DNA of 64,000 nt from UBA1724 sp051884615 (lineage in GTDB: Bacteria; Verrucomicrobiota; Lentisphaeria; Oligosphaerales; Oligosphaeraceae): assembly GCA_051884615.1 (NCBI GenBank), contig JBJEVT010000010.1, forward strand, positions 1 through 64,000, given 5' to 3'. The translations under genes were made by a program, and so were the position numbers. This document shows, one piece after another, positions 52,231 through 60,716 of this stretch (the stretch's first letter is position 1; each line of letters opens with the position of its first letter). Under the pieces are notes generated by a model. That model was not told the DNA's origin. It saw only the letters and a program-made list of their open reading frames with translations, and did no database searches.

Positions 52231-53229
52231 TCAGGGCGTCAGAATCGACTGGGCGAGGTTGAAGAGGTAGCCCACCAGCAGGATGCCCCCGGTGCAGATG
52301 CCCAGGAAGGCCCAAAGCAGCCTGGGGCGAACCACCCGCCGGAGAAGGATCAGGGAGGGAAGGGAGAGGGTGGTGACGGCCATCATGAAGGAAAGCACCA
52401 CCCCCAGGTCCGCCCCCTTGCCCAGCAGGGCTTCCGCCACCGGGATGGTGCCGAAGATGTCCGCATACATGGGGACGCCGCAGAGGACCGCCAGGGGGAC
52501 GGCAAGGGGATTTCCCGTGCCCAGAACACGGACAATCCAGGTCTCGGGCAGCCAGTTGTGGATGAAGGCGCCGATGGCCACGCCCGCCAGGACGTAGGGG
52601 TAGACTTTCTCCGCGGTGGCAAGGGTCTGGCGTCCGGCGTAGGCGCACCGTCCCCCCAGGCCCGTCTCCGGGGACGCGGCGTCCTCCCCCGCCCCCTCCC
52701 GGAGAAAACTCTCCACCTGCCCCTCCCAGGAGAAGCATCCCAGCAGGGTCCCTCCCGCCACGGCCACCGCCAACCCCAGAAGGACATAGGCCGCCGCCGT
52801 GCGCCAGCCGAAGACGCTGGCCAGCAGCACCAGGCTTCCCAGGTCCACCATGGGGGAGGAAATCAGGAAGGAGAAGGTGACGTCCAGGGGCAGCCCCGCC
52901 CGGGTGAAGCCCATGAACAGGGGAATGGAGGAACAGGAGCAGAAGGGGGTCACCGTCCCCAGCAGGGCGCCCAGGACACGGGCGCCCATCCCGTGGAAAC
53001 GCCCCAGGATGCGGCGGCTCCGCTCCGGGGGAAAGTAGCTCTGGAGAAAGGAGACGAGAAAAATCAGGACACAGAGGAGAACCAGGATCTTGATGAGGTC
53101 ATACAGGAAAAAGTGCAGGCTCCCTCCCATGGGGGTCCCCACGTTCACGCCCGCCTTCTCCAGCCAACGCCCCAGAAGACGGGACAGCCACCCCATCCCC
53201 AAAAGCTCGTTCTGAATCCAATCCCACAT
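52231..53229 (-). CDS. ArsP/DUF318-type metal(loid) permease
   Basis: 332 residues with about eight to ten membrane helices. TPFCSCSSIPLFMGF and the matching half-site CGVPMYADIFGTIPVAEAL are the hallmark of the DUF318 permeases, which include ArsP (export of organic trivalent arsenicals) and copper/zinc efflux relatives; the CxC pair in the first motif is thought to meet the metal. A cytoplasmic loop (~180-215) separates two bundles. The gene lies 48 bases after an ArsR-type repressor under one promoter, so it is probably induced by the metal or metalloid the repressor senses. Which one cannot be read from the sequence. Confidence 0.82.
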   Translation of the reverse strand: MWDWIQNELLGMGWLSRLLGRWLEKAGVNVGTPMGGSLHFFLYDLIKILVLLCVLIFLVSFLQSYFPPERSRRILGRFHGMGARVLGALLGTVTPFCSCSSIPLFMGFTRAGLPLDVTFSFLISSPMVDLGSLVLLASVFGWRTAAAYVLLGLAVAVAGGTLLGCFSWEGQVESFLREGAGEDAASPETGLGGRCAYAGRQTLATAEKVYPYVLAGVAIGAFIHNWLPETWIVRVLGTGNPLAVPLAVLCGVPMYADIFGTIPVAEALLGKGADLGVVLSFMMAVTTLSLPSLILLRRVVRPRLLWAFLGICTGGILLVGYLFNLAQSILTP

Positions 53230-53277
53230 GATGACCTATGCCTCCTCCCGACGGGAAAAAACCGGACAAAACGGGAG

Positions 53278-53571
53278 TCACTCCCCCCGGGACGGGGCGG
53301 AAAGCGCCGCCAGATGGGCGGCCGCCCGGGAAAAGCCCTCCCGGGAAAGGGAGTAGTGCATCCATTTCCCCTCCTTCCGGCCCTCCACCAGCCCCGAATG
53401 GCAGAGGATCTTCATGTGGTGGGATAGGGTGGGCTGCCCCACGTTCAACGCCTCCAACAGCTCGCAGGCGCACTTCTCCCCGCCCCGCAGCAGGGACAGA
53501 ATCTTCACCCGGTTCTCATCGCATAGGGCCTTGAAGACGGCGGCGACTTCCCGGATATTCATGGACATCAT
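53278..53571 (-). CDS. ArsR/SmtB-family metal-sensing repressor
   Basis: 97 residues. Start at 53571, where AGGAGG is seven bases upstream; the longer in-frame start at 53595 lacks a site. The winged helix has LNVGQPTLSHHMKIL as recognition helix, preceded by GGEKCACELL, in which the CxC occupies the ArsR metal-binding position. It would sit on its own promoter and release it when As(III), Sb(III) or a soft metal binds the cysteines. It controls the permease gene that follows. Confidence 0.9.
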   Translation of the reverse strand: MMSMNIREVAAVFKALCDENRVKILSLLRGGEKCACELLEALNVGQPTLSHHMKILCHSGLVEGRKEGKWMHYSLSREGFSRAAAHLAALSAPSRGE

Positions 53572-53619
53572 GCGGCTTCCTCCTTTCCCAATCACACACG
53601 GACGCGGGACACGGGGGAG

Positions 53620-53647
53620 AATATATCGATGTCCTTCAATTTGTCAA
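53620..53647 (-). promoter_or_regulatory. arsR-permease promoter
   Basis: On the minus strand: TTGACA, 16-bp spacer, TATATT, an almost perfect sigma-70 promoter. The spacer ends in ATCGATAT, and ATTGA...TCGAT forms an imperfect dyad, a plausible ArsR operator. The predicted start near 53613 leaves a leader of about 42 bases. Confidence 0.8.
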
Positions 53648-53661
53648 GGGGTGCGCCGCGT

Positions 53662-54627
53662 CTAGTGGAGCCAGGGTTCCAGCCACTGGGCGTATTGGTC
53701 GTCGGGGGAGTTTTTCACCACATAGCGGTGGGGTCCGTCCTTCTGGGGGAGGAAGTCGTTTTCCCCGGTGTCGAGGTGGAGGAAGGCGGTGCCCCGGACG
53801 GTGTCGTAGCGTCCGTTTTCGGGGGAGACGACGCCGGCGGCCAGGAGGACCAGGAGGGGGTCCCAGCAGAAGTGGGTCTGGTGGCGCGGGGGCGGCAGCT
53901 TGGCGCCGCCCAGGGAGTAGGCGGGGTGCTGGTGATAGTCCTCCATGGCGCGTTTCAGGAGGTCGTCCTGGGGGAGGTCGACGCCGGCGAGGACGGTGTG
54001 CCCCACTTCGAATCCCAGGAAGGTGAGGGGGGCGGGCCAGAGGCGAAGCACCGTGTCGCTGGCGGCGATCAGCGTAGGGTTTCCGCTGGCGCCCGCCACA
54101 TTGTATTCCCGTCCCCGGGGCCATTTTCCCGCCATCATCCACAGATGGGCGCATTTTTGCGCCACCAGCTCCTTGCCGGAGAGGGGGGAGACGGCGTCGG
54201 GGGGACTCTCCAGGAGGGCGGCCAGATTCTCCGTGAAGCCGATGGAGAGGAGATGGAGTTTCTCCGGGGCGGCGGCAAGGAGGGTGCGGTAGAGGGCGGC
54301 GGGCGCGGGGGCTTCTTCGTTCCCCGCGTATTTGGAGGGGAGGGCGGCCAGACGCTTCTGGTAGCTGGGGCCCGGGGAGGGCTCCTGGATGGCCTGGCGG
54401 GTGACGGCCACCGGCACATCCACCCCGTGGGCCAGGAGAAAGGCGTCCACGGAGCGGACGCTCTCCGGGAAGGCGGCGTTGAGGCAGACCCCGTGGAGGG
54501 TGAGGAAGCGGCGCTCCTGGAGGCGCAGAAGGACCCGGAGGGCCATCACGTCGTCCACGTCGGTGAACCAGTCGGTGTCCAATACGACGTGGCGGGGGGA
54601 GGGCGGTGGAGGAGGGAAGGGGGTCAT
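53662..54627 (-). CDS. Inosine/uridine-preferring nucleoside hydrolase family protein
   Basis: 321 residues, cytoplasmic (no signal peptide). The calcium-binding signature of the family is at the N-terminus: DTDWFTDVDD (residues 17-26). Later family landmarks are IGFTENLAALLE, MMAGKWPRGREYNVAGASGNP and HFCWDPLLVLLA. These enzymes split ribonucleosides into base and ribose for salvage; the preferred base is unknown. The start ATG overlaps the rnc stop by four bases, so it is coupled to RNase III, an unusual partner. The longer in-frame start inside rnc is not needed. Confidence 0.85.
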   Translation of the reverse strand: MTPFPPPPPSPRHVVLDTDWFTDVDDVMALRVLLRLQERRFLTLHGVCLNAAFPESVRSVDAFLLAHGVDVPVAVTRQAIQEPSPGPSYQKRLAALPSKYAGNEEAPAPAALYRTLLAAAPEKLHLLSIGFTENLAALLESPPDAVSPLSGKELVAQKCAHLWMMAGKWPRGREYNVAGASGNPTLIAASDTVLRLWPAPLTFLGFEVGHTVLAGVDLPQDDLLKRAMEDYHQHPAYSLGGAKLPPPRHQTHFCWDPLLVLLAAGVVSPENGRYDTVRGTAFLHLDTGENDFLPQKDGPHRYVVKNSPDDQYAQWLEPWLH

Positions 54628-55373
54628 GGAGCGGGGGGGAGGGGATGGGCGGCGAGCCAGGTCAAGGCGGCCTTGGCGGCTTCCCGCTCCGCTTGTTTCT
54701 TGGAGGCGCCCTCCCCGGTGAAGCACCGGGTCTCCCCCTCGGGGAGCGTTACCTGGCACAGGAAGCGGGGTGCGTGGCTGGGACCGCGGGCCGCCAAATC
54801 CTGATACTGAGGGGCGGCGTGGAAACGGCCCTGGCAGAATTGCTGGAGCTCCCCCTTGGGGTTGTCGCTTCTCTCGGCCTCCTCCACGGCGTCCTTCAGG
54901 GAGGGCAGCAGTTGGAGGAGGAGCCGCTCCACTTCCTCCATGCCCCCGTCCAGGCAGAGGGCGCCCAGATAGGCCTCGAAGAGATCCCCCAGGATGGAGG
55001 GACGCTGGCGCCCCCCGCTGGCGGCCTCCCCCTTGCCCAGGAGCAGAAGCGCCTGAAGCCCCAGGGCGCAGGCGTTCCGGGCGTTGGCGGGTTCGTCCAC
55101 CAGGACGGAACGGGCGCGGGTCAGCTCCCCCTCCTGGGCATGGGGAAACTCCTGGAAGAGCCGGCGGGAGATCACCAGCTGGAGGACGGCGTCCCCCAGG
55201 AACTCCAGACGCTCGTTCCAGGGACAGCGGGGGGCGGAGGATTCCGCGGCGTAGCTGGAGTGGGTCAGGGCCAGGCGCAGAAGGGCGGGCTCCCGGAAGG
55301 CGTATCCCGTCCGCTCCTGAAGGCCCCTGGCCGCCTCCTCCCATTCCTCCGCCTTGAGATTGAAATTTCTCAT
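54624..55373 (-). CDS. rnc: Ribonuclease III
   Basis: 249 residues from the ATG at 55373; a GTG two codons upstream is possible, neither has a Shine-Dalgarno sequence. The catalytic domain has the signature NERLEFLGDA (53-62) and the second acidic helix LGDLFEAYLGALCLDGG; the double-stranded-RNA-binding domain follows (NPKGELQQF to GASKKQAEREAAKAAL). RNase III cuts double-stranded RNA in rRNA maturation and mRNA control. A TAAAAT (complement of 55383-55388) ten bases before the ATG suggests a near-leaderless transcript. It is divergent from efp. Confidence 0.95.
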   Translation of the reverse strand: MRNFNLKAEEWEEAARGLQERTGYAFREPALLRLALTHSSYAAESSAPRCPWNERLEFLGDAVLQLVISRRLFQEFPHAQEGELTRARSVLVDEPANARNACALGLQALLLLGKGEAASGGRQRPSILGDLFEAYLGALCLDGGMEEVERLLLQLLPSLKDAVEEAERSDNPKGELQQFCQGRFHAAPQYQDLAARGPSHAPRFLCQVTLPEGETRCFTGEGASKKQAEREAAKAALTWLAAHPLPPAP

Positions 55374-55448
55374 AATCACACTATTTTAAGGCATTTGCGC
55401 ACAGAGCAGGGAAGCTCGTCGAAGGGCCGGCGTCTCCCTGTTTGCGTA

Positions 55449-55475
55449 AGTTTTTACAATGTAAACTGTAAGGAG
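55449..55475 (+). promoter_or_regulatory. efp leader: dyad and RBS
   Basis: AGTTTTTACAATGTAAACT (55449-55467) is an imperfect inverted repeat (AGTTT/AAACT outer, AC/GT inner arms) in the AT-rich part of the rnc-efp gap and could be a repressor site or overlap a promoter (TACAAT at 55455-55460). AAGGAG at 55470-55475 is the efp ribosome binding site. Confidence 0.45.
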
Positions 55476-55484
55476 AACACTGCC

Positions 55485-56063
55485 ATGCCGTTTGATGTTT
55501 CCGATCTGCGCAAGGGACTGAAGGTCCAGATTGACGGAGATCCTTATCTCATCACCGAATACGATTTCATGAAACCCGGAAAGGGCCAGGCCATCTATCG
55601 CTGCAAGATGCGGAATATGCTCACCGGCTCCACCACCGAAAAGGCCTATCGCCCCGGGGACAAGATCGACCAGCCCGACCTGGCCGAAAAGACCGTGAAC
55701 TTCTCCTACGACGAGGGAGACGGCGTCTACATCTTCATCGACCCCCAGACCAACGAGGATGTCCGGGTGGATGAAAAGGTCCTGGGACGCAACAAGTATT
55801 TCCTGGACGACGACATGGAGTGCCAGATCCTCTTCTTCAACGGCCGCCCCATTGACATCACTCTGCCCATCTTCGTGGAGAAGACCATCGCGGAGACGGA
55901 GCCCGGCTTCAAGGGCGACACCGCCACCAACTGCCTGAAGCCCGCCAAGATCGAGAACGGCTACGAGATCAACGTGCCCACCTTCGTGGGCGTGGGCGAC
56001 CTGGTGCGCATCGACACCCGCACCGGCGAGTATTCCGACCGGGTCAAGAAGGCCTCCCTCTAA
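55485..56063 (+). CDS. efp: Elongation factor P, lysine type
   Basis: 192 residues, three beta-barrel domains (KOW-like, OB and C-terminal). The loop that reaches the ribosomal P-site reads KPGKGQA with K33 at the tip, the residue that EpmA-type enzymes extend with lysine (K34 in Escherichia coli); EF-Ps modified by rhamnose have Arg here instead. The signature VPTFVGVGDLVRIDT is present in domain III. EF-P relieves stalling at proline runs. The window also encodes an EpmA-like enzyme (1810-2772), in agreement with a modifiable lysine. Start fixed by AAGGAG nine bases upstream. Confidence 0.97.
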   Translation: MPFDVSDLRKGLKVQIDGDPYLITEYDFMKPGKGQAIYRCKMRNMLTGSTTEKAYRPGDKIDQPDLAEKTVNFSYDEGDGVYIFIDPQTNEDVRVDEKVLGRNKYFLDDDMECQILFFNGRPIDITLPIFVEKTIAETEPGFKGDTATNCLKPAKIENGYEINVPTFVGVGDLVRIDTRTGEYSDRVKKASL

Positions 56064-56078
56064 CGGACGCCCTCCGAA

Positions 56079-56111
56079 GGAAGGGGCGCCTCCGGCACGC
56101 CCCTCCCTTCC
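56079..56111 (+). terminator. Possible efp terminator hairpin
   Basis: GGAA plus GGGGCG pairs with CGCCCC plus TTCC around a nine-base loop with a four-base bulge, 15 bases after the efp stop. There is no T-tract. Confidence 0.35.
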
Positions 56112-56244
56112 CCAGCCTCCGCTCTCCCAGTGTCACGCTGGGGGGCGTGGCGTCCAGTCCGGAGTCTCCGCCGCCTCCCGGGGGTTTCTTCTTCCGGGGG
56201 GCTTGTTTTTTCGGAAGGGGCTTTCAGCGACAGGAGGAATCCTC

Positions 56245-56826
56245 TTGTTCACTCGTCTTCGCACACTGTTCGGCATCTTTTTCTTCCTCTCCCTGGTGAC
56301 CCTGGGCGGAGGACTGGCCATGCTTCCCGCCATGCGGGACGAGTTTGTGCGGAAGCGGGGTTGGATGACGGACGAGGAGATGGTGGACACGGTGGCCGCC
56401 ATGCAGTCCATGCCCGGCATCATCGCCTGCAACATGGGGGTGTTGCTGGGCTACCGGATCGCGGGGATTCCCGGGGCTCTGGTGTCCCTTCTGGGGGGAG
56501 TCCTGCCGCCCTTCCTGGCCATCGTGCTGGTGGCGGGGCTGGTGTTCAAATTGCGGAATCTGGAGAGCGTGGGCCACATGTTCCTGGGGGTGCGGGCGGC
56601 GGTGAGCGCCCTGATTCTCCATGCCGCCTTCGGTCTGGGCCGCCAGGTCCTCTCCGGCGCCCCGGGGGCGGCGGGCAGGCGCTTCACCTGGCTTCTGGCC
56701 GCCCTCTCTTTCCTTGCCCTGGGATTCCTGGGGATGAACGCGGTCTATGTGCTGCTTGCCGGCGGCGTGGCGGGCTGGCTCTTCCAGCTCTGGCGCACCC
56801 GCGGCGGCAAGGAGGAGCGCCCATGA
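56245..56826 (+). CDS. Chromate transporter (CHR family), first half protein
   Basis: 193 residues. The start is the TTG at 56245, seven bases after a perfect AGGAGG (56232-56237); an in-frame TTG at 56203 has no site. One CHR (Chromate_transp) domain with five to six helices: FLSLVTLGGGLAMLPAMRDE is the N-terminal signature and MQSMPGIIACNMGVLLGY the following motif. Short CHR proteins are made as pairs that together equal a long ChrA. They export chromate or act as sulfate-related anion transporters. It overlaps its partner by four bases. Confidence 0.85.
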   Translation: MFTRLRTLFGIFFFLSLVTLGGGLAMLPAMRDEFVRKRGWMTDEEMVDTVAAMQSMPGIIACNMGVLLGYRIAGIPGALVSLLGGVLPPFLAIVLVAGLVFKLRNLESVGHMFLGVRAAVSALILHAAFGLGRQVLSGAPGAAGRRFTWLLAALSFLALGFLGMNAVYVLLAGGVAGWLFQLWRTRGGKEERP

Positions 56827-57407
56827 GCCTCCTCGCCCTCTATCTCCTCTTCGCCAAAATCGGGGTCTTCACCTTCGGCGGCGGCTACGCCATGATCCCC
56901 TTCTTCCAGGACGAACTGGTCTCCCGGCACGCCCTGATGACCTCCGCGGAATTCGCCGACATCGTGGCGCTGGCGCAAATGACCCCCGGCCCCGTGGGCC
57001 TGAACGCCGCCACCTACATCGGACAGCAGCAGGCCGGCCTCCCGGGCGCCCTGGCGGCCACCCTGGGCGTCGCCACCCCCTCCCTGATTCTGGGCCTCCT
57101 GGTGGCCATCTTCCTGCGCTCCTACGAGAAGAGCCGCCATTGGCAGGGAGTGCTCTGCGGCATTCGCCCCGCCACCCTGGGCCTCATCGCCGCCTCCGTG
57201 ATCTTCTTCGCCGAGACCTCCCTTTTCACCGCCCCCGTGGCCGCCCTCTGGCGGGCGGGGGAATCCTTCGGCCTCTGCTGGCAGGGGGTGGCGATCTTCC
57301 TCGGCGCCTATCTGGTGCAGTGGAAGTGGAAGCCCAATCTCCTCTGGGTGCTTCTGGGCGCCGCCGTGGCGGGATGGCTCCTCTTCCTGCCCGGACGCCT
57401 CCTCTGA
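56823..57407 (+). CDS. Chromate transporter (CHR family), second half protein
   Basis: 194 residues, one CHR domain with the signature FTFGGGYAMIPFFQDEL and LAQMTPGPVGLNAATYIG. With the gene before it, it forms a two-subunit short-chain chromate transporter of opposite membrane topology. Start ATG overlaps the previous stop (ATGA). No ChrB-like regulator is nearby. Confidence 0.88.
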   Translation: MSLLALYLLFAKIGVFTFGGGYAMIPFFQDELVSRHALMTSAEFADIVALAQMTPGPVGLNAATYIGQQQAGLPGALAATLGVATPSLILGLLVAIFLRSYEKSRHWQGVLCGIRPATLGLIAASVIFFAETSLFTAPVAALWRAGESFGLCWQGVAIFLGAYLVQWKWKPNLLWVLLGAAVAGWLLFLPGRLL

Positions 57408-57455
57408 CGACCCCCCCTCCCCTCCTCCAAAACCACACACTCTACGGAGCCCCCC

Positions 57456-59039
57456 ATGTCCGAAGAACCCCTGCGTTTCTGGCTTGGTTTCCGCCCTGTG
57501 AATTTCCTGGTGGATTTCTTCACCAGAAGAATCTGGAACGCGGATTTCCGCGCCCTGCGCTTCCTGAAGCGGGAGCTGTATTCCCTGTGCCGTCTGCTGA
57601 TGGTGGCGGGCCGGGGCGTCTTCGAGGACCGCTGCACGCTGCAAAGCTGCGCCCTGACCTACATCACCATGGTCTCCCTGGTGCCCGTGCTCGCCATCGC
57701 CCTCTCCTTCTGCAAGGGCATGGGACTCCAGGCCCAGCTCCTGGAGCATCTGGGCATCGAGACCCTGGTGCAGAAGGGCGCCGCCGGCGGGGAGGAGACC
57801 CTGGTCTACCGGGTGGTGCCCGTGGAGGAGAAGAGCGAGGCGCTTCCGGAAAGGGAGGAGGCCGCCGGGGAGGAGAGCGAGGCCCTGGCGCCCCAGGCCG
57901 TCCCCCGCGGGGTGCGTCCCGGCTTCGCCGCCCAGCTTCCGGAGCCCGTCCAGGAAGGCATCCTGAAGATCATCGGCTATGTGGACAAGACGAATTTCGC
58001 GGCACTGGGCATCGTGGGCGTCATCACCCTGGTCTGCACCGTGGTCATGTCCATCCAGAAGCTGGAGAACAGCTTCAACGACATCTGGTGCGTGCGGCGG
58101 GGCAGGAGCCTGATGCGCCAGGTCAGCGAATATCTGGTGGTCCTGCTTCTGCTGCCCATCCTGCTTTCCGCCATCCTCTCCCTGAACGCCTTCATCAACT
58201 CCGGCAACCTGGCGGCGATGCTCCACACCCAGTCCCGGGCGGTGCTGTACTGGGGGCATTTCCTGGCTCGCTTCCTGCTGTTCTTCTTCCTGGTGCTCTC
58301 CTTCGCGGCCCTGTATCTCTTCATGCCCAACACCCGGGTGCGCCTGAAGCCCGCGCTGCTGTCGGGTGCCGTGGCGGCGGTGGCATGGGGCGTGGTGCTG
58401 CTGGCCTATATCCGCTGGCAGATCGGCCTGGCGCGCTACAACGCCATCTACGGCGCCTTCGCCGCGCTCCCCTTCTTCCTTGCCTGGCTCTACGCCAACT
58501 GGATGGTGATTCTCCTGGGGGCGGAGCTGTGCTACGCCGCCCAGAACCAGCGGTTGCTGCGCCAGACCAAGCAGATGCGCCCCGTGGAGGCCGGCGCCAA
58601 CCGCCTGCTGGGCATCGCCATCGTGGAGGCCATCAGCCGCTGCTACGACGAAGGCCGCGGATGCTGGAACGCGGCGCGTTTCGCCATGGAGAACAACATC
58701 TCCATCCGGGAATTGGAGTTCTGCCTGGAGAGCCTGACCCGGGCGGGACTGGTCATCCAGAGAATGCCCGAGGCGGATCCCCCGGAATCCTACGACTACA
58801 TCCTGGGGCGCCCCGCCGCGCAAATCACGCTCTCCCAGGTCTCCGACGCCTTCATGGGCATGGATTCCGAAACCGCCCGGCGCATCAGCCGGTGCCTCCC
58901 GGAGGGCTTTGTGACCTTCATGCGCCACCGGCATGAGGAACAGGACCGGCAGATGTCTGCCATCACCTTCCAGCACGGGAAGGGATGCGGGGCCACGGTG
59001 GCGTGCCCCGAGGGGGGAGAAGAGGAGGTGCGTCCATGA
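57456..59039 (+). CDS. YihY/UPF0761-family inner-membrane protein
   Basis: 527 residues, longer than most family members because of an acidic insert (~105-160). The family core is clear: CALTYITMVSLVPVLAIALSF, then LEHLGI, FAALGIVGVITLVCTVVMSIQKLENSFNDIWCVRRGR, and GAVAAVAWGVVLLAY with the closing ALPFFLAWLYANWMVILLG. The C-terminal ~110 residues form a winged-helix-like tail (NISIRELEFCLESLTRAGLVI) seen in a subset of YihY proteins. The function is unknown (once called ribonuclease BN in error). GGAG lies six bases from the ATG. Its stop overlaps znuA by four bases. Confidence 0.85.
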   Translation: MSEEPLRFWLGFRPVNFLVDFFTRRIWNADFRALRFLKRELYSLCRLLMVAGRGVFEDRCTLQSCALTYITMVSLVPVLAIALSFCKGMGLQAQLLEHLGIETLVQKGAAGGEETLVYRVVPVEEKSEALPEREEAAGEESEALAPQAVPRGVRPGFAAQLPEPVQEGILKIIGYVDKTNFAALGIVGVITLVCTVVMSIQKLENSFNDIWCVRRGRSLMRQVSEYLVVLLLLPILLSAILSLNAFINSGNLAAMLHTQSRAVLYWGHFLARFLLFFFLVLSFAALYLFMPNTRVRLKPALLSGAVAAVAWGVVLLAYIRWQIGLARYNAIYGAFAALPFFLAWLYANWMVILLGAELCYAAQNQRLLRQTKQMRPVEAGANRLLGIAIVEAISRCYDEGRGCWNAARFAMENNISIRELEFCLESLTRAGLVIQRMPEADPPESYDYILGRPAAQITLSQVSDAFMGMDSETARRISRCLPEGFVTFMRHRHEEQDRQMSAITFQHGKGCGATVACPEGGEEEVRP

Positions 59040-59893
59040 GTTGTCGTCAGAAGAGAATCCCGGGCGTCGTCCTGGGGCTGTTGAGCCTGCTGGCTTTCTC
59101 CCTGGGGGGGATGGCGGCGCCCCTGGAGGTCTTTGTCTCCCTGCCGCCCATGGCGGAGGCGGTGGAGGCCATCGGGGGGGCGCAGGTTTCGGTGAAGGTG
59201 CTTTTGCCGGCGGGCGTCAGCCCGGAGACCTACCAGCCGGACGCCCGGATGCTGGAGGCGCTGGGCCGCAGCCAGGCGCTGTTCACCATGGGCGCCCCCT
59301 TCGAGGAAACCCTCCTGCCCCGCCTGCGCCGCGCCTTCCCCCGACTCCTCCTGGCAGACGGGGCGGCGGGCATGGAACGCCGGAATTTCCCCGAGGGCGG
59401 CGAGGACCCCCATGTGTGGCTCTCCGTGGCCAATATGCTGCGCTATGCGGACAATGTCTGCCAGGCGCTGTGCGGCATGGTGCCGGAGGCGGCGGGGGAA
59501 TTTCAGACCCGCTGCCGGGAATACCGGGAGCGGCTGGAGGAGACGGGACGCCTCCTGGCAGAACGGCTCGCCCCCCTGAAGGGCCGCTCCGTCCTGGTCT
59601 ACCACCCCGCCTTCGGATATTTCCTGGGCCAGTTCGGCATCGAGCAGATCGCCATCGAGGAGGAGGGAAAGGAACCCTCCGGCCGCTCCTTGATGGAGTC
59701 CCTGGCCCGGGCGCGGGAGCTGGGGCTGCCCGCCATCTTCGTCCAGCCTCAGTTCTCCCCCCGGTCCGCCAAGGTGCTCGCCCAGGAGCTGAAGGCCCGG
59801 GTGATTCCCCTGGACCCCCTGCCCGCCCGCCTCTCCCCCGGATTGCGGGAGATGGCGGAGACCATCGCCAATGCCTATTGCCCGTCGCTGTAG
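59036..59893 (+). CDS. znuA: Zinc/manganese ABC transporter substrate-binding protein (ZnuA-like)
   Basis: 285 residues with a signal peptide (to about residue 28), a cluster A-I solute-binding protein. Ligand positions: DPHVWLSVAN and YHPAFGYF give the second and third histidines, and LDPL the final Asp. The first ligand is changed: the usual PHSYEP reads SPETYQP, so Glu replaces His. The His-rich loop of true ZnuA is absent. It binds Zn(II) or Mn(II) in the periplasm for the ZnuBC-like importer. AGGAGG (59023-59028) is seven bases before the ATG; the longer in-frame start at 58985 lies inside the yihY gene and is not preferred. Confidence 0.88.
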   Translation: MSCRQKRIPGVVLGLLSLLAFSLGGMAAPLEVFVSLPPMAEAVEAIGGAQVSVKVLLPAGVSPETYQPDARMLEALGRSQALFTMGAPFEETLLPRLRRAFPRLLLADGAAGMERRNFPEGGEDPHVWLSVANMLRYADNVCQALCGMVPEAAGEFQTRCREYRERLEETGRLLAERLAPLKGRSVLVYHPAFGYFLGQFGIEQIAIEEEGKEPSGRSLMESLARARELGLPAIFVQPQFSPRSAKVLAQELKARVIPLDPLPARLSPGLREMAETIANAYCPSL

Positions 59894-59912
59894 GGAGAGG
59901 TTCGGACACGCC

Positions 59913-60716
59913 ATGAATCCTGCCGTGGAAATCAAGAATCTCTGCTTCGGATACGAGGAGCACGAGGTCCTGCACAACATCAACCTGACGGTCTCCCAAC
60001 GGGATTTCGCCATCGTGGTGGGCCCCAACGGAGGGGGGAAGAGCACCCTCCTGCGCTTGATGCTGGGCCTCCTGAAACCCCGATACGGCAGCGTCCGGAT
60101 TTTCGGCGGCAGCCCCGAGGAGTCCCGCCGCCGCATGGCCTATGTGCCCCAGTCCCTGGAGTTCGACCACCGCTTCCCCATCTCCGTGCTGGAGACGGTG
60201 CTGCTGGGACGCCTGGAGCATTTCTCCTTCCTGGGCGCCCGCCGCCGGGACCGCCAGGTGGCGCTGGATGCCCTGGAGGAGGTGGGGCTCCGGAAGGAGG
60301 CCGCCCGCCCCTTCGCCTCCCTCTCGGGGGGACAACGCCAGCGGGTGCTCATCGCCCAGGCCCTGGCCTCCCGCCCGGAACTGCTCCTCCTGGACGAGCC
60401 CGGCGCCAATCTGGACGCCCCCGGCGTCGCCGCCATCTACGGACTGCTGAAGGAGCTCAGCCAGTGCCTCACCATTGTCATGGTCTCCCATAATCTCACC
60501 ATGGTGGAGCCCTTCGCCACCCATGTGGTCTGCGTGAACCACACCGCGGACATGCACCAGATCGAACAGGTCTCCCGGGAGGACCTCCACGTGGGAAACT
60601 GGATCCACATCTTCCACCACGCCTGCCCCGTCACCCAGGACGGACAGCAGGTGGATCCCTGCGCCGGACCCCATTGGGGAAAGGACGAGAAGGAGGGAGG
60701 ACACGCCCATGGCTGA
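59913..60716 (+). CDS. znuC: Zinc/manganese ABC transporter ATP-binding protein (ZnuC-like)
   Basis: 267 residues from MNPAVEIKNLCFGY. Walker A GPNGGGKST, ABC signature LSGGQRQR, Walker B LLLLDEP and the switch His in MVSHN are all present. The C-terminal extension is rich in His and Cys (HIFHHAC to GGHAHG) and could sense metal on the cytoplasmic side. It powers the import channel made by the next gene, which it overlaps by eight bases. Confidence 0.93.
   Translation: MNPAVEIKNLCFGYEEHEVLHNINLTVSQRDFAIVVGPNGGGKSTLLRLMLGLLKPRYGSVRIFGGSPEESRRRMAYVPQSLEFDHRFPISVLETVLLGRLEHFSFLGARRRDRQVALDALEEVGLRKEAARPFASLSGGQRQRVLIAQALASRPELLLLDEPGANLDAPGVAAIYGLLKELSQCLTIVMVSHNLTMVEPFATHVVCVNHTADMHQIEQVSREDLHVGNWIHIFHHACPVTQDGQQVDPCAGPHWGKDEKEGGHAHG

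Noticed and set aside
54606..55484. An N-terminal extension of EF-P
   Set aside because: The open frame upstream is antisense to rnc; EF-P length and the AAGGAG site place the start at 55485.
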